A DNA stretch of 64,000 nucleotides from Desulfuromonas versatilis (GTDB lineage: Bacteria > Desulfobacterota > Desulfuromonadia > Desulfuromonadales > NIT-T3): positions 372,001 through 436,000 of the forward strand of contig NZ_AP024355.1 in NCBI RefSeq assembly GCF_019704135.1, given 5' to 3'. A program made the position numbers and the translations under genes. Position 1 is the stretch's first letter; each line of letters begins with the position of its first letter. The notes beneath the pieces were generated by a model. It was given only the letters and a program-made list of their open reading frames with translations, made no database searches and was not told the DNA's origin. Below, piece after piece: positions 40,356 through 48,944 of this stretch.

Positions 40356-41665
40356 ATGTGCTCCTTAAGTTCGGTCATCGACAGCACCGGCAGGGTCTTG
40401 AGGAACAGCAGGTAGAGCAGGAAGAACAGGCCGAAGGACATCAGGGTGATGCCGACCTCGACAAAGCTCGGCGCGTAGGTCCCCCAGGCGTAGGGGTCGT
40501 AATCCCGGGCCAGGGAGTTGACGATGATCACGAAGCGCTCGATCCACATCCCCACGTTGACCAGGATCGAGACGCCGAACAGCCACCTGAGGTTGCGGCG
40601 CAGCTGTTTGACGCAGAGCGTCAGCGGCAGCAGCGAGTTGCAGAGGATCATCACCCAGTACAGCAGCCAGTAGTCGCCGAAGGAGCGGTAGCGGAACTGT
40701 TCGGCCTCGAAGGGGTTGTGGCCGTAGTAGGCCAGACCGGTCTCGACGACGTAGGAGTAGCTGACGATCAGCGAGGTGAACAGCAGGATCTTGGCGATGG
40801 CCTCGAAGTGGTCGACGGTGATGTAGCTCTCGAGCTTGAGGATGCGCTGCATGGGGTAGACCAGGGTGATGACCATGGCGGTGCCGGAGAAGATCGCCCC
40901 GGCGACGAAATAGGGGGCGAAGATGGTGGTGTGCCAGCCGGGGATGATGCTGACGGCGAAGTCCCAGGAGACGATGGAGTGCACCGAGGCGACCAGCGGC
41001 GTGGCGAAGGCGGCGAGCAGGATATAGAGCCACTTGTAGTGGCGCCACTGGTTGAGGGTGCCGGTCCAACCCAGCGAGAGCAGGCCGTAGATCTTCTTGC
41101 CCCAGCCCGAGAAACGCCGCCGGGCGATGGCCAGGTCGGGGACCATCCCCACGTAGAAAAAGACCAGGCTGACCAGCATGTAGGTGGTGACGGCGAACAC
41201 GTCCCAGATCAGCGGCGAGCGGAAGTTGACCCAGAGCTGGCGCTGGTTGGGGTAGGGGAGCAGGTAGTAGAAGATCCAGACCCGCCCCAGGTGGATCAGG
41301 GGGAACAGGCCGGCGACCATCAGCGCGAAGACGGTCATCGCCTCGGCGGCCCGATTGAAGCTGGTGCGGAACCTGGCGCGAAAGAGAAACAGCACCGCCG
41401 AGATCAGCGTCCCCGAGTGGGCGATCCCGACCCAGAAGACGAAGTTGGTGATGTAGACCCCCCAGTTGACCGGGTGCATGAGCCCGGCCACCCCCAGCCC
41501 GACAAACGACTGGTAGGCGAACAGCCCCATGCCCACTGCCACCAGCAGGGCGCACAGCGCCACCGCCCCCAGGTACTTGAGGCTCGGCCGCGAGATGGCC
41601 GCCAGCACGTCCCGCTCGACCTGCTCGCGGGGATCCATTGTTGGGGGGTGGTTGCTGCCAGTCAT
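40352..41665 (-). CDS. actC: Alternative complex III membrane subunit ActC-like (NrfD/PsrC family)
   Basis: A 437-residue protein of the NrfD/PsrC superfamily with about ten hydrophobic segments. GVYITNFVFWVGIAHSGTLI, FPLIHLGRVWIFYYLLPYPN and PQWRHYKWL-like loops are ActC marks, as is HSIVSWDFAVSIIPGWHTTI. It should bind quinol and pass electrons to the Fe-S subunit. A 114-bp gap with the GATC-type array separates it from actB, unusual for such a tight operon. Confidence 0.9.
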   Translation of the reverse strand: MTGSNHPPTMDPREQVERDVLAAISRPSLKYLGAVALCALLVAVGMGLFAYQSFVGLGVAGLMHPVNWGVYITNFVFWVGIAHSGTLISAVLFLFRARFRTSFNRAAEAMTVFALMVAGLFPLIHLGRVWIFYYLLPYPNQRQLWVNFRSPLIWDVFAVTTYMLVSLVFFYVGMVPDLAIARRRFSGWGKKIYGLLSLGWTGTLNQWRHYKWLYILLAAFATPLVASVHSIVSWDFAVSIIPGWHTTIFAPYFVAGAIFSGTAMVITLVYPMQRILKLESYITVDHFEAIAKILLFTSLIVSYSYVVETGLAYYGHNPFEAEQFRYRSFGDYWLLYWVMILCNSLLPLTLCVKQLRRNLRWLFGVSILVNVGMWIERFVIIVNSLARDYDPYAWGTYAPSFVEVGITLMSFGLFFLLYLLFLKTLPVLSMTELKEHM

Positions 41666-41711
41666 GTTCTTTTCGTGCCCCCGTGGTTAGTGTGTGACCT
41701 TGGTCCCGTTT

Positions 41712-41753
41712 GATCCGACGGATCGGACCGATCCGACCGATCTGTCGGATTCG
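41712..41753. repeat. 9-bp tandem array (GATCCGACC-type) inside the ACIII operon
   Basis: Units GATCCGACG, GATCGGACC, GATCCGACC, GATCTGTCG and GATTCG follow one another between actB and actC. The period matches the arrays at 13.3 and 24.1 kb, but no long GC-rich flanking arms were seen here. Confidence 0.8.
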
Positions 41754-41779
41754 CTGCCTACAGAAAGATCTGCTGACTC

Positions 41780-44551
41780 CTACCGCAGGTAATACACCGA
41801 AGGCTGGGTTCCCAGCTCCTCGAAAACCCGGTAGGCCCGCTTCGAGTGGGCCCAGCGGTAGACCTGCGAAGTCTCGTCGAGCAGGTTGCCGAAGGCGATG
41901 GCCTTCGCCGGGCAGCTCTGGGCGCAGGCAGTGACCACCTCGCCGTCGCGGATCTTGCGCCCCTCGTCCTTGGCGGCATCGCGGCCGGCGCGGATGCGCT
42001 GGATGCAGAAGGTGCATTTTTCCATCATCCCCCGGGTGCGCAGCGGCAGGTCGGGGTTGACCAGCTTGTCCAGCGGCGGCCGGCGCCGGTGGTCCCACCA
42101 GTTGAAGCGCCGCACCTTGTAGGGGCAGTTGTTGGAGCAGTAGCGGGTTCCCACGCAGCGGGCATAGACCTGCACGTTGAGCCCCTCGCCGTTGTGATAG
42201 GCGGCGTAGACCGGGCAGACCGGCTCGCAGGGGGCGCTGTGGCAGTGCTGGCAGAGCATGGGGAGAAACTCCACCCGCCCCTGCTCATCGTAAAAGGGCT
42301 CGATGCGCAGCCAGGACATCTCGCGCCCCTTGAGGTGATCCTTTTTGCCCACCACCGGGACGTGGTTCTCGATGTAGCAGGCCGCCACGCAGGCACTGCA
42401 GCCGGTGCAGCGCTTCAGGTCGATGGCCATGGCCCAGCGGTAGTCGGGGTGGGCGTGTTCCGGGTAGAGGCTCGCCTGGGGATGGGGCGGGTGCTTCTCG
42501 AGATGCACCGGGTCGGGGATGATGCCCCGCCCCTGCTGGGAACTCGAGCCGGCGAGAATGGGCAGCTCGGTCTGGCCGCCGACCCTGGTCGCCCCGCTGA
42601 TGTCCAGGCTCAGCAGCGCCTCGCCGCTCTGCGGATCAATGCCGAGCACCCCGGAGGGCAGGTGGTCGCGCTGCACCAGGAAAATTCCACCTTGGAGTCC
42701 CGGCTGGATTTTGGCCGGCAGTTCCACTTCCAACCCTTTGCCGGCGATGCGCAACAAATCCCCGTCAGCCAGTTTGAGACGCTCGGCGTCAGCTGGCGAT
42801 ACCGACACCCAGCCGCCGTAGCTGATGGTGGTCAGCGGATCGGGGATCTCCTCGAGCAGGGGGATGACCCGGCTGCGGCCGTCGAAGCTGCGCAGCGAGG
42901 GGACGACCACCAGCTGCGGCCCTGTCGCCGGGGCGGGCAGGCCGTGCCGGGTGAGCCAACCGGCGGCTGCCGCAGCGTCCAGGGCGGAGGGTTCGGCGGG
43001 GAGCGCCTCCTCGATGAAACCGGTGCGGGCGAAAGCCTCGAGGTCGGGCTGGGAATAGCGTTTCTCCCAGGCGGCGAAGAGGTGCTCCTGGTAGCTGGCG
43101 GCAACCGGTTGCTGCTTTTTCCGCAGCAGACCGAGCAGCACCTCCCCTTCTTCGCGGGTGTCGTGGAGGGGCTTGGCCGCGGGCCTGATCAGGGTGCGCA
43201 GACCGCGGCGGGGTTCAGCATCGCCCCAGCTTTCGAGGGCATGGCTGAGGGGCAGCAGCAGGTCGAGGTGGCGGGTGGTCGCGTCGGGGACGTCGACCAG
43301 CCCGACCCGTAGTCCGGCCTTGCCCAGGGCCTCGGCAAAGCCCGGCGAGGGGGCGTGCAGCACCGGGTCGGCGCGGGAGACGAACAGCACCCCGACCCGC
43401 CCTTCCTGCAGCTGCCGGCCCAAGCGGTCAAGCCCGCCCGGGGAACCCACCCCGGCGTAGTTCAGCCGCTGGTCGAAGGAAACCGTGCGCCCGAGCATGC
43501 CGGCGCTCCACTGCAGCAGGGCCGCCAGCAGGGCGGTGGGCACGCCGCCATCCCGGGCGGTGGCGACGCCCCCGGCGATCAGCAGGGGATTCTCCGCCGC
43601 GGCCAGCGCCTCGGCGAGTTCGCTGAGTTCATCGGGGGCAAGGCCCGTCGTCTCGGCCGCCTGGGCCGAGGAAACTTGGGGCAGGGCCTGCAGAAGCATT
43701 TCGGGCAGCCGCAGCCGGGCGCGGCCCGAGTCCTGAAGCTGCCGCAGCAGGTAGGCGAGCAGGTCCGCCTCGCTGCCCGGGCGCAGCGAGAGCCGGCGGT
43801 CGGCGTTGGCGCCAGTCAGGGAGAAATGCGGCTCGAGGTGAAACCAGCGGAAGGATCCCTTCTCTCTGGCCGCGGCCAGACCGCCGGCCTGGCCGACCGG
43901 GTTGGCGAAGGTTTCGAGCAGGTCTGCGCCGACGGAGATCAGCAGGTCGGCCTCTCCGATGCGGTAGCCGGGCAGATCGGCGATGCCGAAGGCAGCTTCA
44001 TAGGCCCGGCGCAGGGCGGCATGGCCGAGCAGTTCGAACTCGGGCAGCCGCGTCAGGTTCAGGCCGCGGCAGAAATCGTCGATCAGCTCCGAGAGCGTCC
44101 CGGTGCTGCGGCCGGCCAGGTAGAAGCTCTCGCGCCCCTGCTGCCGGGCCTGGTCCAGGGCAGTAAAAATCTGCCCGAAAGCCTGCTCCCAGCTGACCGG
44201 CTGCCAGTTCTCGCCGTCGCGGCGCAGGGGGGTCTGCACCCGGTCGGGGTGGTAGAGGCGCCAGAGAGAGGCTTGGCCGCGAAGGCAGAGCCCGCCGCGG
44301 CTCACCGGGTGATCCGGATTCCCCTCGAGCTTGACCGGGCGTCCCTCGCGCACTCGCACCAGGACGCCGCAGCCCGCCGGGCATTCGTTGCAGGTGCCGG
44401 GCTGCCAGAGGGCCTGCCCCGGCAGCACCCCGTCCTCCGGGGGGACCAGGTAGGAGATCAGCTTTTTCTGGCCGTCCTGCGAGCCGCAGGAGCTGAGCAC
44501 CGTGGCGCCGGAGAAAAGGCCGAGTATCTGCAGAAAATTGCGACGATCCAT
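41780..44551 (-). CDS. actB: Alternative complex III Fe-S/molybdopterin-like subunit ActB
   Basis: A 923-residue protein. The start at 44551 gives MDRRNFLQILGLFSG, a Tat-like signal with a lipobox-like SSCG. The first 600 residues resemble a molybdopterin oxidoreductase (CNECPAGCGVLVRV, GNPDHPVSRGGLCLRGQASL) in which ActB homologs have lost the cofactor. The C-terminal 230 residues carry ferredoxin-type clusters: CTGCSACVAACYIEN, CQHCHSAPCEPVCP, CVGTRYCSNNCPYKVRRFNW and KCTFCIQRI. This two-part layout is the normal ActB architecture. It lies 8 bases after actA. Confidence 0.92.
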   Translation of the reverse strand: MDRRNFLQILGLFSGATVLSSCGSQDGQKKLISYLVPPEDGVLPGQALWQPGTCNECPAGCGVLVRVREGRPVKLEGNPDHPVSRGGLCLRGQASLWRLYHPDRVQTPLRRDGENWQPVSWEQAFGQIFTALDQARQQGRESFYLAGRSTGTLSELIDDFCRGLNLTRLPEFELLGHAALRRAYEAAFGIADLPGYRIGEADLLISVGADLLETFANPVGQAGGLAAAREKGSFRWFHLEPHFSLTGANADRRLSLRPGSEADLLAYLLRQLQDSGRARLRLPEMLLQALPQVSSAQAAETTGLAPDELSELAEALAAAENPLLIAGGVATARDGGVPTALLAALLQWSAGMLGRTVSFDQRLNYAGVGSPGGLDRLGRQLQEGRVGVLFVSRADPVLHAPSPGFAEALGKAGLRVGLVDVPDATTRHLDLLLPLSHALESWGDAEPRRGLRTLIRPAAKPLHDTREEGEVLLGLLRKKQQPVAASYQEHLFAAWEKRYSQPDLEAFARTGFIEEALPAEPSALDAAAAAGWLTRHGLPAPATGPQLVVVPSLRSFDGRSRVIPLLEEIPDPLTTISYGGWVSVSPADAERLKLADGDLLRIAGKGLEVELPAKIQPGLQGGIFLVQRDHLPSGVLGIDPQSGEALLSLDISGATRVGGQTELPILAGSSSQQGRGIIPDPVHLEKHPPHPQASLYPEHAHPDYRWAMAIDLKRCTGCSACVAACYIENHVPVVGKKDHLKGREMSWLRIEPFYDEQGRVEFLPMLCQHCHSAPCEPVCPVYAAYHNGEGLNVQVYARCVGTRYCSNNCPYKVRRFNWWDHRRRPPLDKLVNPDLPLRTRGMMEKCTFCIQRIRAGRDAAKDEGRKIRDGEVVTACAQSCPAKAIAFGNLLDETSQVYRWAHSKRAYRVFEELGTQPSVYYLR

Positions 44552-44559
44552 GGATCTCC

Positions 44560-45108
44560 CTAGAGGTGGCAGGTGGCGCAGTCGATGGAGGCGCCGTTGC
44601 TCTTGTGGCAGGTCACGCACCAGCCCATCTGCAGCGTCCGGACCCGGCGGACCTTGGTCATGGCCGCCAGGTTGCCGTGGCAGGCGAAGCATTCGATCCC
44701 CGCCCGGACGTGCCGTTTGTGGGTGAAATAGATGAAATCGGGCAGTTCATGCACCCGGTTCCAGGCGACGGGGCGCCTGGCCTGGTAATGCTCGGTGAGC
44801 TTGATGATCTGCGGACGGTCGGTGGCGATGCTGCGGTGGCAGGACATGCAGATGTCGAGGGTCGGCACCCCGGCCCGGGGGGACTTGTCGGCGTACATGT
44901 GGCAGTAGCTGCAGGGGAGCTGGAGGCTGCCGGCATGCACCGTGTGGGGGAAGGCGATGGGCTGCTCCGGGGCGCGCTGGACCTGCCACCAATAGAGCGC
45001 CATGCCTGCCACCAGCAGGACGAAGGTGGTGAAAAAGCCGAGCAGCAGCACCCGCGGCGCCAGCCGGGTCAGAAAGCGTCTCTGCGCTTGGTTGAGGGTC
45101 AGCGGCAT
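44560..45108 (-). CDS. actA: Alternative complex III pentaheme cytochrome ActA
   Basis: A 182-residue cytochrome with one N-terminal membrane segment (VLLLGFFTTFVLLVAGMALY) and five CxxCH motifs (CSYCH, CMSCH, CFACH, CVTCH, CATCH). HTVHAGSLQLPCSYCHMYAD is typical of ActA. It is the periplasmic electron exit of the complex. It starts 3 bases after the end of the upstream monoheme cytochrome gene. Confidence 0.92.
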   Translation of the reverse strand: MPLTLNQAQRRFLTRLAPRVLLLGFFTTFVLLVAGMALYWWQVQRAPEQPIAFPHTVHAGSLQLPCSYCHMYADKSPRAGVPTLDICMSCHRSIATDRPQIIKLTEHYQARRPVAWNRVHELPDFIYFTHKRHVRAGIECFACHGNLAAMTKVRRVRTLQMGWCVTCHKSNGASIDCATCHL

Positions 45109-45111
45109 GGC

Positions 45112-46383
45112 TTACTCTCCGGCCCGTTGCAGCAGGTAGCGGGCCACCGCGTCGATCTCCGGCTCGGCCAGGCCGAGCTGGGGCATGGACGGGTAATCGG
45201 GGTTGATCTTCACTGGCTTGCGGATGAACCCCTTGAGTTCAGCGAGGCGGCCCTGGTATTTACCCAGTACGGAATTCAGCGGGGGGCCGACCACCCGCCG
45301 GTCGAAGGCATGGCAGCCGGCGCAGATGCGCTGGAAAACCGCCTCCCCGTCAGCGGCGGCTGCGCTCGGGGCCGGAGCCGGCGCTGCGGTCGAGGGCGGT
45401 TCGGGGAGAGCTGCTGCCTTAGGGTAAAAAGCCGCGGCCCGGGCCCGGCCCTGGGGCAGGGTCTGCTCGTTGAGGTGGGTTCCACGGGCGTTATGGTCGC
45501 TTAGCGCCCCGGTCAGAAACAGGGCCAGAAACCCGAGCAGGGCGGGTTTGGCCAGGGCGGGGGAGGAGGTTTCCAGAAGATTCAGCAGGATCAGCGCCAG
45601 GCCCAGGCCCACCGCCAGCGCGGCGATGGCCAGGGCGAACAGGAAGCCAGAGCGCGCCTGGCCGGCCAGGGTGTACAGGCCCCAGAGCTGCAGCGGCGGC
45701 CAGGCCAGCAGCGAGACCAGGGCCAGCACGGCCCCGGTGCGGCAGGCGAAGCGCCTGAATCCCTCGGCGCCGGGCGTGGAGCCGCCTTCGGCGGCGGCGC
45801 AAAGCAGGATGACGGCCCCGGTGAGACCGAAGGAGAGAACCAGAATCTCCAGAAAACGCGCCAGCCCATTCCAGGAAAGGATCAGCCAGGGGAGCCTGCC
45901 CAGGTGGGGCCACTGATCGGGGTGCAGCAGCAGGGCGAGGCCGCTGAGCAGGACGAACATCGCCGCGAAAAGGGCCCCGGCGCCGGTCAGCACCACCGCC
46001 GAGCCGAGCCAGGCGGGGCAGGAGGGCCTGGCGGTGAGGGTCGGGCGCAGATGCAGCAGGGCCAGCCCTACAGCCAACGGCAGCAGGGAGGCCGCGGCGA
46101 AGGCCGGGCCGAGCCCGGTTTCGGGGTAGACCAGCCCGGCGCAGGCCAGGGCCGCCGCCACCAGCAGCAGGGTCGGCAAGGCCACGGTCTGACCCTGCAG
46201 GGTCCGCGCGAAAAGAGCCGCGGCCAGTTTCCGATGGTTATTCTTTTCTCCCCCGTAAATTTCCAGCAAAACCGCGGCCACGGTGCCGCCGGCGAGAAAC
46301 CCGAGCAGCGGGGTCAGGGCGCCAAGCAGGACGGCGAGCACCAGTTTGAGCAGGGGGAGGTTTTCCGGAGTGATCGGCGTCAT
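45112..46383 (-). CDS. Membrane-anchored monoheme cytochrome c, ACIII-associated (ActE-like role)
   Basis: A 423-residue protein and the first gene of the ACIII operon. Residues 1-305 contain about eight hydrophobic segments. A Pro/Ala-rich linker (AAPAPAPSAAAADG) follows, then a C-terminal class I cytochrome c with CAGCHAF, GPPLNSVLGKYQGR and the Met ligand in YPSMPQL. ActE in other ACIII operons is a small soluble monoheme cytochrome; here the heme domain is fused to a large membrane domain. The fusion may tether the electron carrier to the complex. The family of the membrane part was not recognised. Confidence 0.8.
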   Translation of the reverse strand: MTPITPENLPLLKLVLAVLLGALTPLLGFLAGGTVAAVLLEIYGGEKNNHRKLAAALFARTLQGQTVALPTLLLVAAALACAGLVYPETGLGPAFAAASLLPLAVGLALLHLRPTLTARPSCPAWLGSAVVLTGAGALFAAMFVLLSGLALLLHPDQWPHLGRLPWLILSWNGLARFLEILVLSFGLTGAVILLCAAAEGGSTPGAEGFRRFACRTGAVLALVSLLAWPPLQLWGLYTLAGQARSGFLFALAIAALAVGLGLALILLNLLETSSPALAKPALLGFLALFLTGALSDHNARGTHLNEQTLPQGRARAAAFYPKAAALPEPPSTAAPAPAPSAAAADGEAVFQRICAGCHAFDRRVVGPPLNSVLGKYQGRLAELKGFIRKPVKINPDYPSMPQLGLAEPEIDAVARYLLQRAGE

Positions 46384-46531
46384 CAGCTCACCGGCAGGTA
46401 GTGGCCTGGTGACCTGCGAACCTGGGGTGGGCCAGTTCGCTGGTGATTACAGGCAGGCGGAATCCGATTGCATTAATACGGCAACTCGTAAATTGAAACA
46501 CAATGCGGCGCCATTGCAACGGGGAAGAGAA

Positions 46532-46556
46532 GAAAAGGGGCGCGGTCAGCGCCCCT
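46532..46556 (-). terminator. Rho-independent terminator after the HD gene
   Basis: On the minus strand AGGGGCGC pairs with GCGCCCCT around GGTCA-type loop bases, then TTTTCTTCT follows. It ends the tup-mob operon about 150 bases before the ACIII operon start. Confidence 0.8.
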
Positions 46557-46565
46557 GGAGGGTGG

Positions 46566-47132
46566 TCAGAGTTCGAGGTCGGGGGCGATCCCCTGCATGG
46601 CCTGCAGGCAGAGTTCGCAAAACTCGTCGATGGGAATCCCGGTTTTTTCGCATTCGAGGATGATCTCGCGGTTGGCCCCGGCCGCGAAGGCCTTCTCTTT
46701 CATCCGCTTGCGCACCGACTTGGCCTTGACGCTGGCCAGCTTCCGGTCGGGGTAGACCAGGGCGGTGGCGATGATCAGTCCGGTAATGGTCTCGCCAGCG
46801 GCCAGGGCGTGCTGGAAGGTGGTCGACCGCTTCTCCGGGTGGGCCATCTCGTTGTGCAGGCGGATGGCGTCGATGATCTCCTCGGCAACTCCCGCCTCGC
46901 GCAGAATCACGGCGGTCTGATGAGTATGACGGGTCATGTCCTCGGCGGTCTGCTCCACATCCAAGTCGTGCAGCAACCCGGCCAGTCCCCATTTTTCCGG
47001 GTCTTCGCCGAGCCGCACGGCCAAGGAGCGCAACACCGCCTCGCTGGCCAGGCAGTGCTTGAGCATGTTGGGGGATTGCACGTGCCGGGTGAGCAGCTCC
47101 CAGGCCTGGTCGCGGGTCATGCCGTAGCTCAT
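46566..47132 (-). CDS. HD-domain phosphohydrolase-like protein
   Basis: A 188-residue HD protein. The metal-binding motif is GLLHDLDVEQ, with upstream His in MLKHCLASEAVL and downstream His in RLHNEMAHPEK. These proteins hydrolyse phosphoester or nucleotide substrates; the substrate is unknown. It lies 15 bases after mobB in a tungsten/molybdenum operon, so a role in cofactor or nucleotide turnover is possible but unproven. Confidence 0.85.
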   Translation of the reverse strand: MSYGMTRDQAWELLTRHVQSPNMLKHCLASEAVLRSLAVRLGEDPEKWGLAGLLHDLDVEQTAEDMTRHTHQTAVILREAGVAEEIIDAIRLHNEMAHPEKRSTTFQHALAAGETITGLIIATALVYPDRKLASVKAKSVRKRMKEKAFAAGANREIILECEKTGIPIDEFCELCLQAMQGIAPDLEL

Positions 47133-47147
47133 GAAGTCCTCCGGGGC

Positions 47148-47651
47148 TCAGGCCAGGAAGGTCTTTTCGACGAAATCGGCGACCTGGGCGGGGTTGTTGA
47201 GGTCGAGCACCGGCACGTCGAGCTCCAGCGCCTCGTCGCTGGCCACCGCCACCAGGGTCGGGTCGTTCTCCTCGCCGCGGCAGAGCAGGGTGGCGCTGCG
47301 CTCCTGGCGGTGGACCTCGATCTTGGGCAGGCCGCTCTTCTTGAACCCCTCGGTGAGCACCAGGTCGACGTCACCGAAATAAGTGGCGAGCAGTTCGGTG
47401 ATGGGCAGCGCCTCCGCGTGCTTTTTCACCAGCGCCAGCTTTTCCGGGGAGCTGATCAGCATGGTGTCGGCCCCGGCGGCGGTAAGCCGGTGGCTGTCCT
47501 TGCCCGGATGGTCGATGTCGAAACGGTGGGCGTCGTGTTTGACCACGCCGATGCGGTAGCCGCGGGACTTGAGCTCGCTGATGACCTTCTCGAGCAGGGT
47601 GGTCTTGCCGGTGCCCGACTTGGCGACGAAAGATAGGGCTTTGGGGGACAT
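47148..47651 (-). CDS. mobB: Molybdopterin-guanine dinucleotide biosynthesis protein MobB
   Basis: A 167-residue P-loop protein. The start at 47651 follows AGGAGC and gives MSPKALSFVAKSGTGKTTLL, with the GKSGTGKT-like Walker A loop. GYRIGVVKHDAHRFDIDHPG and DLVLTEGFKKSGLPKIEVHR are MobB-specific. It binds GTP and assists formation of the guanine dinucleotide cofactor. It is separated from moeA by a heptamer array. Confidence 0.92.
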   Translation of the reverse strand: MSPKALSFVAKSGTGKTTLLEKVISELKSRGYRIGVVKHDAHRFDIDHPGKDSHRLTAAGADTMLISSPEKLALVKKHAEALPITELLATYFGDVDLVLTEGFKKSGLPKIEVHRQERSATLLCRGEENDPTLVAVASDEALELDVPVLDLNNPAQVADFVEKTFLA

Positions 47652-47704
47652 AGAAACCAGCTCCTGGAAAGAGAGACTAAAGGGAAGTAGCAGGTTTTTC
47701 ACCG

Positions 47705-47732
47705 ATCACTTATTACTTCATTACGATTTACG
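47705..47732. repeat. Heptamer array ATYACTN-like, about four units
   Basis: ATCACTT, ATTACTT, CATTACG and ATTTACG make a degenerate 7-base array between moeA and mobB. The lead-in TTTTCACCGATCACT resembles TTTTACCGATCACT at 14827, so the two elements are related. Confidence 0.6.
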
Positions 47733-47735
47733 GCT

Positions 47736-48944
47736 TTACACATAATCCAGCCCGGTGATCAGGTGCACGTCCACCTCTTCGCCGGGTTCGAAACGGTCGC
47801 GGTCGGCGGGCAGCGTGGCGATGCCGTTGGCGCGGACCATGGTGCGCAGAATGCCGGTATGCTGGTCCCCGGAGCTGGCGACCACCAGGCAACCCTCCTT
47901 ACGCTCCACGCAGACCCGCAGGAACTGGACCCGACCGAGCTTTTTGCGGACCGGCTCGCTGAGCGCCGCCTTGACGTAGGGTTTGATGGGGCAGAGGTGG
48001 CCCATCATCTTGAGCAGAGCGGGGCGGACGAACTCCTCGAAGGTGATCATGGTGGCTACCGGGTTGCCGGGCAGGGAGAAGACCGGCTGGGTGCCCCGCA
48101 GACCGAAGGCGGTGGGGCGGCCGGGGCGGATCTCGACCTTCCAGAAGACCTGCTCCACGCCGAGCTCGGCCAGGATGTCGCGGACCAGGTCGAGATCGCC
48201 CGCCGAGACCCCCGCCGAGGTGATCAGCACGTCGGCGCGCAGCCCCTCGACCAGCTTCTCCCGCAGGCTTTCGGCGTTGTCCCGGGCGATGCCGAGCAGA
48301 AACGGCTCGCCGCCGACCTCCTTGACCGCTGCGGCCAGGGAGAGGGCGTTGCTGTTGACGATTTTCCCCACATCAAGCCGCTCGCCCAGTTCCACCAGCT
48401 CGTCGCCGGTGGAGAGGATGGCCACGCGCGGGCGTCGGTAGAGGGTGACGAAGGGCTTGCCGAAGCTGGCGAGCAGGTTGATTTCCGCCGGGCGCAGCAG
48501 GGTCCCGGGGGTAAGCACCTGCGCCCCGGTGGCGATGTCCTCGCCCCGGAAGCGGATATGGTCGCGGCGGCGCACCTCGCCGCGCAGGGTCACCCGACCC
48601 TTGGTCTCTTCGGCTTGCTCGAAGGGGACCACCGCATCGCACTGGGGCGGAATCGGGCCGCCGGTCATGATCTTGACGGCGCAGCGAGGTTCCACCGCCG
48701 GCTCGGGGATGCCGCCGGCCGGGATATAGCCGGTAAGGACCAGCTCGGCCCCCGGCGCGCAGTCGGCTGCGCGCACCGCGTAGCCGTCCATGGCCGAGTT
48801 GTCGTAGCGGGGCATGTCCCAGGGAGCGGTGACAGTTTCGGCGAGAATCCTTCCGGCCGCCTCAAGCAGCGAGACTCGCTCGGTCCCCAGCGGGGCGACG
48901 TTTTCCAGGATCAGCGTTCGCGCTTGTTCAAAGGACGCGGGCAT
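47736..48944 (-). CDS. Molybdopterin molybdenumtransferase MoeA, third copy
   Basis: A 402-residue MoeA with classical motifs: NSAMDGYAVRAADC, KIMTGGPIPPQCDAVVPFEQ, STGDELVELGERL, SAGVSAGDLDLVRD, RPGRPTAFG and SLPGNPVATMITFEEFVRPA. It shows the canonical SAMDGYAV and GNPVA forms more fully than the two copies at 4-7 kb. It follows tupC with a 34-bp overlap, so it is translationally linked to tungstate uptake. It may be the tungsten-inserting paralog; that is inferred from context. Confidence 0.92.
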   Translation of the reverse strand: MPASFEQARTLILENVAPLGTERVSLLEAAGRILAETVTAPWDMPRYDNSAMDGYAVRAADCAPGAELVLTGYIPAGGIPEPAVEPRCAVKIMTGGPIPPQCDAVVPFEQAEETKGRVTLRGEVRRRDHIRFRGEDIATGAQVLTPGTLLRPAEINLLASFGKPFVTLYRRPRVAILSTGDELVELGERLDVGKIVNSNALSLAAAVKEVGGEPFLLGIARDNAESLREKLVEGLRADVLITSAGVSAGDLDLVRDILAELGVEQVFWKVEIRPGRPTAFGLRGTQPVFSLPGNPVATMITFEEFVRPALLKMMGHLCPIKPYVKAALSEPVRKKLGRVQFLRVCVERKEGCLVVASSGDQHTGILRTMVRANGIATLPADRDRFEPGEEVDVHLITGLDYV

